A stretch of 26,520 nt of DNA. Origin: a virus. The position numbers were made by a program, and so were the translations under genes. Below are positions 1 to 7,183 of this stretch, piece after piece. Where the stretch lies: positions 1-26,520 of the IMG/VR virus record IMGVR_UViG_3300022198_005060; one strand, given 5' to 3'. The notes under the pieces were generated by a model. The model worked only from the letters and a program-made list of their open reading frames with translations. It searched no databases and was not told the origin of the DNA. Position 1 is the first letter of the stretch, and every line of letters starts with the position of its first letter.

Positions 1-231
1 ATAGATTTCAAGGACTTTACCGATGGGGTCATTCCAGTTGTGGCCCCAAACGACGCGCGGCTTGCGTCGCTTCAGGCTGCCGTTGAAGGCTCCCGGAGCG
101 CAGATGTCGCCCACGCTGTCTTTGTTGCCGATCCCGGCGACGAAGCATTCGACGATTCCTTTTGCGGAAACGGATACTTGTCCTGCTGGTGCCGCCTTGA
201 ATTCGATGTCGTCGATCTCTGTTTCGGGCAT
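1..231 (-). CDS. HK97-type prohead protease (N-terminal part, cut by window edge)
   Basis: The gene reads leftward from ATG 231-229 and runs off the window start; 77 codons are visible. The product would cleave scaffold and capsid protein during prohead maturation. Visible signature: a GIGNKDSVGDICAPGAF segment (about residues 33-49) followed by VVWGHNWNDPIGKVLEI (60-76), the pattern of the prohead protease family in which the His of the W.H..W stretch (here His64) is a catalytic residue. The catalytic Ser lies outside the window. A clear Shine-Dalgarno AAGGAG (244-239, minus strand) sits 7 bases before the ATG and fixes the start. It lies 97 bases downstream of the portal stop on the same strand, the usual portal-then-protease order. 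The major capsid gene is expected further left (inference). Confidence 0.9.
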   Translation of the reverse strand, partial: MPETEIDDIEFKAAPAGQVSVSAKGIVECFVAGIGNKDSVGDICAPGAFNGSLKRRKPRVVWGHNWNDPIGKVLEIY

Positions 232-307
232 CTTGACGCTCCTTGCTCAAAGTACATCATAAACGACCGGAGCATGGGGCTATTGCAACTATGGGCAGCA
301 AAAGCCG

Positions 308-341
308 CTATTTACGTAAACTCATCGCCTATTTACGTAAA
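308..341. repeat. Two copies of a palindromic 13-mer, 21 bases apart
   Basis: CTATTTACGTAAA occurs at 308-320 and again at 329-341. The core TTTACGTAAA is a perfect 10-base palindrome, so the copies are both direct and inverted repeats. The right copy covers the last codons and TAG stop of the portal gene (Leu-Arg-Lys-stop); the left copy lies in the portal-protease gap. The 21-base period equals two helical turns, which would suit a dimeric DNA-binding protein. A local duplication of the portal 3' end is an equally simple explanation. Confidence 0.6.
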
Positions 342-2317
342 GTCCAAGCCCGCCTAGCCTCAGCGGCAGCAATCTCGGCTGGCTTCTTGCCCAACAGATG
401 GGCAAAATGGCTGGTCACAGCGGCCTTGAACACCGTCAGACGGATCTCAGGTGTCGAAATTCCGAGAGAAGAACGGATTTCCCGCTCCAAATCCAATGTG
501 CTCTCATGAATGATCGACTTAATCCTCGCCAGAGCGGCGTTCGCAGCGACAACCATGTCCTCGGTCTGCTCCGCCGACTTTTCGCCGCGCGAATCCCGCA
601 TGATCGTCATCAACACAGGACGAATGTCCTCGTCGTACTGCTTCTCCCACACGTCCGTCGGCATAAACATTGAGACGTCTAGCGAGCCGTCAATCAAGGC
701 CTTGCGGCACTTTTGGCCAAACGCCTTCTCGGCCACAACCCGCTGCTGCCTCTCAATCACTCGCTCGACAGTACGCTCCAAAATCTGCGTCCATCGCTCC
801 AAGTCAGAACTGTCAACGGACTTGGTTTCAACGTCACGGAAGGCTGGGTCTGCGAGTTGGCCTTCGGGCATTGGTGCAACTGCCGCCTGCGGCGCGCCCT
901 GCTCGGCAGCGAGAGCACCCTGCATGGTGTTGGGATCAAACTGAGGTCCGGCTGGCGCTTCACCCATCCCTCCGGCTTCTGGCGGTCCGGGTGGCTCTTG
1001 TCCGGGGGCGCCGGGGGGCATTCCGGGCATGCCGGGAGCACCGCCACCCATCTGCGCTTCGGGCTTGGGCATTTCTTTCTCGGTGTTGGCGATCGGGGTT
1101 AGGTTCGGGTTCATCAGCAGAGAATCCGCGAGATCACCCTTCACCTTTTTCTTGCCGGTCGCGCTCCTGTACTCGTTGGGGCTAATAAGGCCCTGTTGAA
1201 GTTCGTTCAGCAGGAACTGTTCGCGCTCTTGCTTGTAGATGACGAGAATTGGAACTTCCGAGGTGTCGAAGTCGATGTAGTGCTCATCATCGAGTTCATC
1301 GAGCGCTCGGGCGAGCGGCTCAAGGTGCGGCATCATGGTTTCAATCCAGAAAACACGGATTTCCTCTGCCGCGTTGGAGAATGTTCGTCCGGCAGCGTTG
1401 CCGATAACTGACTCCGGAACACCGAACGAGGCGAGAATTTCCTCTTTGGTGATCTGCCGCATCTGGATGTACGCGGCGTCTCGCGGATTTGACGAGGTGT
1501 CCACGTAGTCCACGCCGTCTTCCGATGCGATGACTGTGGTTCCTCCGACGCGCCCGAGGTTGCCGCGGAACCGATTGGAAAGTTCGGCTTTGTCGTCTTC
1601 GTCAATGTCGCCCTTGAGGACGAGGAGGCCACCGGGCCGACCGTCGTTTAGCAGGTAGTTGCGGTTGTACAGTTTGGCTAGATTTTCGATTTCGATCGCT
1701 ACGCCAGCGGACTCCATCGGGGTCATCGACAGGTAGGGGTCCAACGGGTGTGGGCGACGGACCCAGACAACATCGTCGGGTTTCATAATGATTTTGTCGC
1801 CGTTGGGCATCAGGACTTCGTATCCGGCCACGAAGTTTCTGGGGTCGGGGATTGGTGCGGTGTGTTGTGGGGGAAGGAGGTTGAGGCCGATCAGCCTGCC
1901 GTCTCGCCCGCGAACTTTTTCGATAAATGCGCCCCTTGTGCTCATCAGCAACTGTGAGGAAAGGCGGTAGCGGAACGCGAACGAGTTTTCGCCAATATTG
2001 GACTTCGTGTTGAGAATGTCAAGAATCGTAGAGTTCTTGGCCTTCGACTTGGTTACGATCTGACCTTCGGGATCGTTGTCCTTGCGCAAAATAATTGGCA
2101 GGCGCGCTTGGTTTCCGGCGATCGCATCGATGCAGCGAGACACCCAAACAACTTTCGCCATGCCCTCCCGGTAGGCGCGCTCGATATCCCACGGATCTCG
2201 GTATGCTCGACCCGCATAGTTCGGGTTGTTCGCGATAGGTGCGCCAACTCCGACTCTCGCCGCCTTGCTGGCGCTGTTGCCGCCAAGCGACTTATTTTCC
2301 GTTGAGTTCCAAGCCAT
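329..2317 (-). CDS. HK97-family portal protein with Pro/Gly-rich linker and extra C-terminal domain
   Basis: 662 residues; dodecameric DNA-entry vertex of the capsid. The first ~415 residues look like the HK97 portal family: WVSRCIDAIAG (58-68), LLPPQHTAPIPD (147-158), DDVVWVRRPHPLDPYLSMTP (181-200), KEEILASFGVPESVIG (291-306) and the LISPNEYRSATG segment (377-388). Typical HK97 portals are about 400-500 residues. Here a linker rich in Pro, Gly and Met (about 416-490) is followed by a charged, mostly helical domain (about 495-662) that I cannot name. Start ATG 2317-2315 is 2 bases past the stop of the upstream small membrane gene; no strong Shine-Dalgarno is seen, so coupling is likely. It sits directly upstream of the prohead protease and diverges from the terminase gene. 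Confidence 0.9.
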   Translation of the reverse strand: MAWNSTENKSLGGNSASKAARVGVGAPIANNPNYAGRAYRDPWDIERAYREGMAKVVWVSRCIDAIAGNQARLPIILRKDNDPEGQIVTKSKAKNSTILDILNTKSNIGENSFAFRYRLSSQLLMSTRGAFIEKVRGRDGRLIGLNLLPPQHTAPIPDPRNFVAGYEVLMPNGDKIIMKPDDVVWVRRPHPLDPYLSMTPMESAGVAIEIENLAKLYNRNYLLNDGRPGGLLVLKGDIDEDDKAELSNRFRGNLGRVGGTTVIASEDGVDYVDTSSNPRDAAYIQMRQITKEEILASFGVPESVIGNAAGRTFSNAAEEIRVFWIETMMPHLEPLARALDELDDEHYIDFDTSEVPILVIYKQEREQFLLNELQQGLISPNEYRSATGKKKVKGDLADSLLMNPNLTPIANTEKEMPKPEAQMGGGAPGMPGMPPGAPGQEPPGPPEAGGMGEAPAGPQFDPNTMQGALAAEQGAPQAAVAPMPEGQLADPAFRDVETKSVDSSDLERWTQILERTVERVIERQQRVVAEKAFGQKCRKALIDGSLDVSMFMPTDVWEKQYDEDIRPVLMTIMRDSRGEKSAEQTEDMVVAANAALARIKSIIHESTLDLEREIRSSLGISTPEIRLTVFKAAVTSHFAHLLGKKPAEIAAAEARRAWTLRK

Positions 2318-2319
2318 AC

Positions 2320-2517
2320 TTACTCAAGTCCCAGCAAGAAGCCGAATATGCCGCTCGTTACGCCAGCGACGACCAAGCCCCAACCCGCCGAGGGGGCGAC
2401 AAGAGCAACACCTACGCTGGTAAGCACTATAAATAATAGCATTAGAAGGTTGACAACTCTTGAGCGTGGAAGCATTTGCGTCAACTTCTCGGTCAACCGC
2501 ATTTTGGGTCTCGGCAT
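2320..2517 (-). CDS. Small two-helix membrane protein, unknown function
   Basis: 65 residues: a basic N-terminus (MPRPKMRLTEKL), then two hydrophobic segments at about residues 21-42 (VVNLLMLLFIVLTSVGVALVAP) split by a short polar SAG turn from a second at about 46-64. The topology suits a hairpin in the inner membrane. It ends 2 bases before the portal start, so the two are probably co-transcribed. ATG 2517 is the only convincing in-frame start; its Shine-Dalgarno is weak. Small two-helix proteins in phages include holins, but nothing here (no adjacent endolysin) supports that role specifically. Moderate confidence that it is a real gene because of its position and hydrophobic pattern. Confidence 0.6.
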   Translation of the reverse strand: MPRPKMRLTEKLTQMLPRSRVVNLLMLLFIVLTSVGVALVAPSAGWGLVVAGVTSGIFGFLLGLE

Positions 2518-2574
2518 GGTGACAACATAGCGCAGTCCACTACGTTATTCTAGTAACAACCGATCGAGGCAGAT
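2518..2574. promoter_or_regulatory. Divergent intergenic region, probable promoter pair
   Basis: 57 bases separate the leftward head genes from the rightward terminase gene, so promoters for both directions are expected here. TATTCT (2546-2551, plus) fits a -10 element 23 bases before the terminase ATG; its near-complement TAGAAT (2552-2547, minus) fits a -10 for the membrane-protein/portal operon. No good -35 hexamer is seen for either. The terminase Shine-Dalgarno GAGG lies at 2566-2569. Confidence 0.35.
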
Positions 2575-3885
2575 ATGAAAGAAAAAAATTGGAACGAGGT
2601 CCTCAAGTACCTTGAGCCCAAAATGTCCGAATTCTGCCCAGAGACACCATCCCTGACGCAAAAAGTCTTCCTTCGGACCTACGCGCTCGAAGCCCTCTTT
2701 GGCGGTGCGGCTGGCGGAGGCAAGTCCTCAGCCCTCTTGATGGCCGCCCTTCAATATGTCGATGTCCCCGGATACAGTGCGATCCTGTTCAGGCGTACCT
2801 ACGCTGACCTTGCCCTCCCGGGCGCCATCATGGACCGTTTCCAGTCGTGGATCGCGAACCAAGACGACGTCAAGTGGAACGCCAATAACTATACGGCCAT
2901 GTTCCCATCTGGCGCCAGAGTCTCGTTCGGCTACCTTAACAACCAGCAAGACTATTTGCGCTACAAGGGTGCCGAATTCCAGTTCATCGGAATGGACGAG
3001 GTTACCGAAATCCGCGAGTCCGACTACCGGTACCTGTTCTCCCGTCTCCGTCGTCCAGCGTCCGGGCCACTCGCAAAAGTTCCGCTCCGCATGCGCGCCG
3101 CATCCAACCCTGCCCCCAACTGGGTGCGTCAACGGTTCATCGTTGAAGGCAAGGAAACCGGCCGGATTTTCGTTCCGTCCAAGTTGACAGACAACCCGGG
3201 CATCGATGCTGACTCGTATCGTCAGGCTCTGACCGCACTGGACCCGGTTGAGCGACGCAGACTCGAAGAGGGCGACTGGTGGTCAACGACGCTCGGATCG
3301 CTTTTTGAACGGGAAAGCATTGTCGTGATCGACAGCCATGAGGTTCCGCAGATCAGTTCCGCTGCGCGAGCCGTTCGATTTTGGGACTTGGCGGCCACCG
3401 AACCGTCGCAGTCAAACCCCGATCCCGACTGGACCGTTGGGACACTGATGCTCTTCGATCAAGGGATCGCCTACGTCCTTGACGTGCGCAAGGCGCGAGT
3501 AAAAGGTGAAAAAGTCGAACAGTTGGTGGCCCAGACCGCCTATGAAGATGGTCATGCGGTGACGATCCGGATGGAACAGGAACCCGGCTCGTCTGGCAAG
3601 GCATTGTGCGACCAGTACGCGCGGTACGTGGTCCCCGGCTACGACTTTCAGGGCATCCGAGCCACGGGCGACAAAGTGACTCGCGCCCGACCGTTTGCCG
3701 CTGCGGTTGCAAATGGAAATGTTAGGTGTGTAAGATCACCGTGGCTGACGGATTGGCTCGACGAGTTGTCGTCCTTCCCTGAGGCCGCAAACCACGACGA
3801 TCAGGTTGACTCGGCGGTCGGTGCGTTCACGCATCTCACCGGCCTCGGGTTGCCGCAGCGTAAAAGAGTCGCTATCGTAGTCTAG
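2575..3885 (+). CDS. terL: Terminase large subunit (packaging ATPase and nuclease)
   Basis: 436 residues, normal length. It would translocate phage DNA into the prohead and cut the concatemer. N-terminal ATPase: Walker A GAAGGGKS (44-51), Walker B in FQFIGMDE (135-142) ending in the acidic pair D141-E142, and a coupling motif AASNPAP (175-181). C-terminal RNase-H-fold nuclease: D271 in RFWDLAATE, acidic residues in MEQEPG (334-339), and D408/D409/D412 in NHDDQVDSAVGAF. Start ATG 2575 is preceded by GAGG 6 bases upstream. The gene is transcribed away from the portal, and no small terminase subunit is recognisable next to it in this window; the usual order is small subunit, large subunit, portal on one strand. 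Confidence 0.95.
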   Translation: MKEKNWNEVLKYLEPKMSEFCPETPSLTQKVFLRTYALEALFGGAAGGGKSSALLMAALQYVDVPGYSAILFRRTYADLALPGAIMDRFQSWIANQDDVKWNANNYTAMFPSGARVSFGYLNNQQDYLRYKGAEFQFIGMDEVTEIRESDYRYLFSRLRRPASGPLAKVPLRMRAASNPAPNWVRQRFIVEGKETGRIFVPSKLTDNPGIDADSYRQALTALDPVERRRLEEGDWWSTTLGSLFERESIVVIDSHEVPQISSAARAVRFWDLAATEPSQSNPDPDWTVGTLMLFDQGIAYVLDVRKARVKGEKVEQLVAQTAYEDGHAVTIRMEQEPGSSGKALCDQYARYVVPGYDFQGIRATGDKVTRARPFAAAVANGNVRCVRSPWLTDWLDELSSFPEAANHDDQVDSAVGAFTHLTGLGLPQRKRVAIVV

Positions 3886-3912
3886 AACCAATCCAAACTC
3901 CGCCTACTACTT

Positions 3913-3917
3913 GGAGG
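3913..3917 (+). promoter_or_regulatory. Shine-Dalgarno GGAGG fixing the start at 3923
   Basis: GGAGG ends 5 bases before ATG 3923. An upstream in-frame TTG at 3911 would overlap this site and is therefore not the start. Confidence 0.75.
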
Positions 3918-3922
3918 TATTA

Positions 3923-4423
3923 ATGACAACCACTGCTATTGACGACGTCCGCACGCTTCGAAAGTTGCTGATGGCGCTCGACGAACAACTAAACGTCTTT
4001 TTGTCGTCGGAACCGACGATCGAAGAAGCCGCCGACATGTTCTTGGAAGTCAATCTCGCGAAGCGAGACATGTCGTATCTATATGGCGCCCTCGAAGCAA
4101 AGATGGTTTCGTTGATGGGCGAGGACATGCTCACGCTCCGCGACGGTGCCGAAATCGAACGCAAAGTGGCGTCAAGCCGCACGAAGTGGCAGCACAAGGA
4201 CATCGCATCAGCGGTCGCTGATCGCATCGTGCAGTCATCGGTCGACCCCGACACCGGTGAGATCGTCGCATCACCGCGAGACATCGCCGAAAAGATGTTG
4301 GATTACGTCCAACCGTCGTACTGGCGCGCCACAAAACTCAATGAGATCGGCATCAACCCCGATCATTACTGCGAATCCGAACTCAAAACCAGCATCATTG
4401 TCAGAAAGGGCAACGCATCGTGA
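3923..4423 (+). CDS. Hypothetical protein upstream of the Rad52-like gene
   Basis: 166 residues, soluble, mixed charge, no membrane segment and no motif I recognise. The N-terminal half (to about residue 75) is predicted by eye to be helical, with AADMFLEVNLAKRDMSYLYGALEAKM. The C-terminal half contains a DPDTGEIVASPRDIAEKM stretch and ends SELKTSIIVRKGNAS. Its stop (TGA 4421-4423) overlaps the GTG start of the Rad52-like gene, so the two are probably translationally coupled and this protein may act with the recombination machinery (inference). It begins 37 bases after the terminase stop, with no terminator between them. Confidence 0.8.
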   Translation: MTTTAIDDVRTLRKLLMALDEQLNVFLSSEPTIEEAADMFLEVNLAKRDMSYLYGALEAKMVSLMGEDMLTLRDGAEIERKVASSRTKWQHKDIASAVADRIVQSSVDPDTGEIVASPRDIAEKMLDYVQPSYWRATKLNEIGINPDHYCESELKTSIIVRKGNAS

Positions 4424-5082
4424 GCCTGCTTAACCAGTTTTCAGAACCCTTCCCCAAGGAGGTCGAAAGGGTTCTCAAGAAGGGCGGCACGCCCCTCACC
4501 TACATCCCCGTCAGTGAGGTCATCACTCGTCTCAACAAGGTGATGGGTCCAGATAATTGGACGTCTGAAATCATCCGATGCGAGCGTGATTCGCTGGACC
4601 CCGATTTCATCGTCGCTCACGTCCGGCTCGTTCTCACGTTTGAAGACGCTGTCGGGTTCCAGAAGGTCGTTGCCAAGGATGGTTTCGGCGGCCAAAAGAT
4701 CAAGCGTACGAAGAACGGTGACATCGTTGACCTCGGTGACGAATTCAAGGGTGCCGTGTCAGACGCACTGAAGAAGGCCGCCCAGCAGTTGGGCATCGGC
4801 TTGTATCTTGCTCGTTCCGAAGAGGCTCTTGCCATCGACGAGGAAGAGTCAAAGCCACCGATTGACGATGCGATCGTCGGGCTGTGGACGACATTCCTCG
4901 ATCACACCAAGGGCATGGATGCCGACCAAAAGGCCGAACTTGGCAACGTGTGGAATGAGTTTTCTGACGGTGCTCCCAAGCCGACGCTGGACACTGCGAC
5001 TTCAGAAGATCTTGACTTCCTGATCGCCGAGTGTGTCCGCATCAAACTCGGTGGGGAGTGGGTCGAGTCGACTGATGACTGA
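4420..5082 (+). CDS. Rad52/22-family single-strand annealing protein
   Basis: 220 residues. Phage Rad52-type proteins bind single-stranded DNA and anneal complementary strands in recombination. The N-terminal ~135 residues carry the family pattern: LTYIPVSEVITRLNKVMGPDNW (26-47), then GFGGQKI (88-94) and DLGDEFKGAVSDALKKAAQQ followed by LGIGLYL (104-130), the helix-rich end of the annealing fold. The remaining ~85 residues are acidic and variable, as is common for an SSB- or partner-interacting tail. The start is GTG 4420 (GTGA overlap with the upstream stop). The next gene begins inside its 3' end, pairing an annealing protein with a nuclease, as in other phage recombination systems. Confidence 0.85.
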   Translation: MSLLNQFSEPFPKEVERVLKKGGTPLTYIPVSEVITRLNKVMGPDNWTSEIIRCERDSLDPDFIVAHVRLVLTFEDAVGFQKVVAKDGFGGQKIKRTKNGDIVDLGDEFKGAVSDALKKAAQQLGIGLYLARSEEALAIDEEESKPPIDDAIVGLWTTFLDHTKGMDADQKAELGNVWNEFSDGAPKPTLDTATSEDLDFLIAECVRIKLGGEWVESTDD

Positions 5083-5839
5083 AGCGCTCGCTCCACCTCC
5101 ACACTTGTCGCCATCCTCAATGGGGACGTTCAATCAGTGTCCCCAAAAATTTAAGTACAGCAAGATCGATCTGATTCCAGATCAGCCGACAGAGGCAACC
5201 CTCATGGGCAACTTTGTTCATGAGGTGTTGGAATACTTCTACGCGATGCCCCCAGAGGAACGTGTCATCGGCGCGCTAAAAAACCTTGCTTCTTACACTT
5301 GGCAGCACAGCAACTGGCTGGAGCGGGTCGATCCGTTTGTTAGCGGTGACGAAAACATTCTCATGTTCCGATGGAAATCATGGTGGTGTCTCGAAAACAT
5401 TTTCAAGGTTGAACAACCAGAAGATGTCGATGCCACACACATCGAATATGAACTCAACGGTGAACTTGCAGGCGTCACCCTGAAAGGTTTTATCGACCGA
5501 TTTACTGTTGGTGACTCGGTCGTCATTTCCGATTACAAGACCGGCAAAACACCGCATGCACGTTGGGTTGACGACAAGTTTCTACAACTCCGCATTTATG
5601 GTTCGCTGGCAATTGCTCTTGGCCTTCCGGCACCAGATTCGTTGCAGTTGTTGTATCTCAAAGATGGAACCAAGTTTGAGGTTCCATTCACCGATAGCGA
5701 CGTAAGTGATACCATTACTTACGTTACTAATACTAAAAATGCGATTGATGAAGCATGTCAAACGCATGAGTTTGAAACACGCCGAACACGACTCTGTGAT
5801 TGGTGTGCGTACAAAACAATTTGTCCTGCTTGGAGGTAG
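5075..5839 (+). CDS. Cas4/RecB-like PD-(D/E)XK nuclease with Fe-S cysteines
   Basis: 254 residues. Nuclease core: His49 in GNFVHEVLE, D141 in KGFIDRF, D153-Y-K155 in ISDYKTGK, and Q171 in LQLRIYG, i.e. the H...D...(D/E)XK...Q order of the RecB/Cas4 family. Four cysteines fit the Cas4/AddB-type 4Fe-4S site: C22 (FNQCPQKF) near the N-terminus, then C241, C244 and C250 (LCDWCAYKTICP) at the C-terminus. It probably resects DNA ends to feed the Rad52-like annealing protein just upstream (inference). The start ATG 5075 overlaps the upstream stop; an alternative start at 5033 would add 14 residues inside the neighbour and has no support. No Cas1, Cas2 or repeat array is nearby, so this is not a CRISPR locus. 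Confidence 0.87.
   Translation: MTEALAPPPHLSPSSMGTFNQCPQKFKYSKIDLIPDQPTEATLMGNFVHEVLEYFYAMPPEERVIGALKNLASYTWQHSNWLERVDPFVSGDENILMFRWKSWWCLENIFKVEQPEDVDATHIEYELNGELAGVTLKGFIDRFTVGDSVVISDYKTGKTPHARWVDDKFLQLRIYGSLAIALGLPAPDSLQLLYLKDGTKFEVPFTDSDVSDTITYVTNTKNAIDEACQTHEFETRRTRLCDWCAYKTICPAWR
5700..5724 (+). repeat. Near-perfect inverted repeat inside the nuclease gene
   Basis: Arms 5700-5710 and 5714-5724 (11 bases each, loop ACC) pair fully except for one G-T position at 5708/5716, which would be a G-U wobble in RNA. The outer 8 bases (ACGTAAGT / ACTTACGT) are perfect. It lies in the coding region for residues 209-217 of the Cas4-like protein. It could be a protein-binding palindrome or an mRNA hairpin; it is not followed by a T tract. 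Confidence 0.5.
5832..5836 (+). promoter_or_regulatory. Shine-Dalgarno GGAGG fixing the start at 5842
   Basis: GGAGG lies 5 bases before GTG 5842 and overlaps the last codons of the nuclease gene. It favours GTG 5842 over an in-frame start at 5800 that would fall inside the previous gene. Confidence 0.7.
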
Positions 5840-5841
5840 CA

Positions 5842-6333
5842 GTGATTTCCGATGACATTTTTGCGCAAATGGTTGCCGAGGAAGTGAAAAACAAACTGGC
5901 ACCATCGCAGCGCAACACGCTTCTCCAGCAGGAGAACTGGGACAGATGGCGAAGAGCATTGCTTGCCCTTGTAGAAAATCTCAATGGGCAAATCGAATCC
6001 CTTGAGGCTGACGCAGAGTCCGACGCTAGCCGATATGAGGCTTTGGGTCGCGACGGAAAGCGTCTCGCTGAAACCGCCGCCGCCGCCTATTCGAGTCGCA
6101 TGAACAAGATCACTCGTTTCAAGTTCTACGTCGAAAATCGTCTCAATCAAGTCGAAAGCATGATTGAGGGTGGTTCTGCGATGGAAGGAAACGACGTCGA
6201 GTTTTATCGCAAAGCAATTCGTACTCACCGGGAACTTCTGGAGGAGTACGACATGGAGGCGACCACGATCGATCAAGCCCTGTGGGCGGTCCTTGACCAG
6301 CGCTGGGAATTCGATTCGATTACCGCGCCATGA
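5842..6333 (+). CDS. Hypothetical coiled-coil protein
   Basis: 163 residues from GTG 5842, highly charged and almost certainly mostly helical. The stretch ALLALVENLNGQIESLEADA is a plausible coiled coil, as is the later region around TRFKFYVENRLNQVESMIEG. There are no cysteines in the body of the protein, no membrane segment and no catalytic motif that I recognise. It begins 2 bases after the nuclease stop and its own stop overlaps the ATG of the HNH gene (ATGA at 6330), so it belongs to the same operon. A structural or accessory role in recombination or replication is possible from position only. Confidence 0.75.
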   Translation: MISDDIFAQMVAEEVKNKLAPSQRNTLLQQENWDRWRRALLALVENLNGQIESLEADAESDASRYEALGRDGKRLAETAAAAYSSRMNKITRFKFYVENRLNQVESMIEGGSAMEGNDVEFYRKAIRTHRELLEEYDMEATTIDQALWAVLDQRWEFDSITAP

Positions 6334-6665
6334 AGCGCACGCCGCTCAAGAGAACAGGGTTTAAGCGGAATCGAAGCAAGAAGCGTGAAGCCCAATATGT
6401 CGAGCGTCGACAACTGGTAGAGAGAATGCTCGCCGAACGCCCACACTGCGAGGCGTGCCCGGTTTTTGCGAAACATGATCAACGCTCAACTTATGTGCGG
6501 CGGGGAAGTGTCGACATTCACGAACTCGTCCGCAGAAGTCAGGGTGGCTCGATTTTGGACGAGGCGAACTGCATGGCGGTGTGCCGTGAGTGTCATACTC
6601 GGATCGGCAACTTTCCGCAGTTGGCTTTCGATCTTGGACTTGCAAAGCACGGCTGGGAGCGATGA
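6330..6665 (+). CDS. HNH-type endonuclease-like protein
   Basis: 111 residues. A basic N-terminus (KRTPLKRTGFKRNRSKKRE) is followed by a CxxC (C40, C43), the HNH-like core VDIHELVRRSQGGS (61-74, catalytic-type His64), Asn80 in DEANCMAVC, and a second CxxCH (C85, C88, H89). This is the zinc-stabilised HNH arrangement that nicks or cuts DNA. HNH genes in phages often sit beside terminase and assist packaging; here it is between recombination genes, which suggests a role in recombination or replication, though packaging is not excluded. Start ATG 6330 and its stop at 6663-6665 both overlap neighbours. Confidence 0.85.
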   Translation: MKRTPLKRTGFKRNRSKKREAQYVERRQLVERMLAERPHCEACPVFAKHDQRSTYVRRGSVDIHELVRRSQGGSILDEANCMAVCRECHTRIGNFPQLAFDLGLAKHGWER

Positions 6666-7174
6666 TTCCTCTCGGCGTGGACCCTTCGTTAACTTCAACG
6701 GGGTTCTGCGTCGATGACCTAATATTTGCGCACGCAAGTAAATTTAAAGGCGTCGAACGGCTCATCGACCTCAGGGACGTGTTCGTCGACTTGCTCTCAT
6801 CCCACCTCGTAGACGTCGTGATGATCGAAGGCTATGCCTTCTCTGCTCGCAACAGCCACGCCCACTCGCTTGGTGAACTTGGCGGCGTGTTGAGAGTTGC
6901 TGCGCATGAGCGAGACATCCCCGTCGTCGAAGTGCCCCCAACGGTTCGTGCTAAGTTCGCCACTGGTCGCGGGAACGCCAGCAAGTCCGAAGTTGTTAGC
7001 GCCATCTCCGCTAAAACTGGGTTGACGTTTGACGGCAAGGGAGCGGATGACAAATGCGATGCTTGGATCTTGAGAGAAATCGCATGGGCTTACCGCGAGC
7101 GAAGCAAATTCGACTGGCCTCAATCTCATCTTTCTGCGTTAGGAAAAATTAACTGGCCCCAACTTCCATTCTAA
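6662..7174 (+). CDS. RuvC-like Holliday junction resolvase
   Basis: 170 residues from ATG 6662, which overlaps the HNH stop. RNase-H-fold resolvase signature: GVDPSLTSTGF (5-15) with the first catalytic Asp7, then DVVMIEGYAF (51-60) with Glu56, and GKGADDKCDAW (125-135) supplying D129/D130 and D133. It would cut four-way junctions produced during recombination or clear branched DNA before packaging, the role of RuvC-like enzymes in phages. It completes a set with the annealing protein and the Cas4-like nuclease upstream. A longer in-frame reading from 6590 would run inside the HNH gene and is not supported. Confidence 0.87.
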   Translation: MIPLGVDPSLTSTGFCVDDLIFAHASKFKGVERLIDLRDVFVDLLSSHLVDVVMIEGYAFSARNSHAHSLGELGGVLRVAAHERDIPVVEVPPTVRAKFATGRGNASKSEVVSAISAKTGLTFDGKGADDKCDAWILREIAWAYRERSKFDWPQSHLSALGKINWPQLPF

Positions 7175-7183
7175 GGAGTAGTA

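Noticed and set aside
5075-5839. Cas4-like nuclease as evidence for a CRISPR-Cas system
   Set aside because: No Cas1, Cas2, effector or repeat-spacer array is present in the window; phage Cas4-like nucleases are common recombination partners.
5758-6276. 172-residue open frame on the minus strand across the nuclease and coiled-coil genes
   Set aside because: It overlaps two genes with good start signals and coupling on the plus strand; no motif seen on the minus strand.
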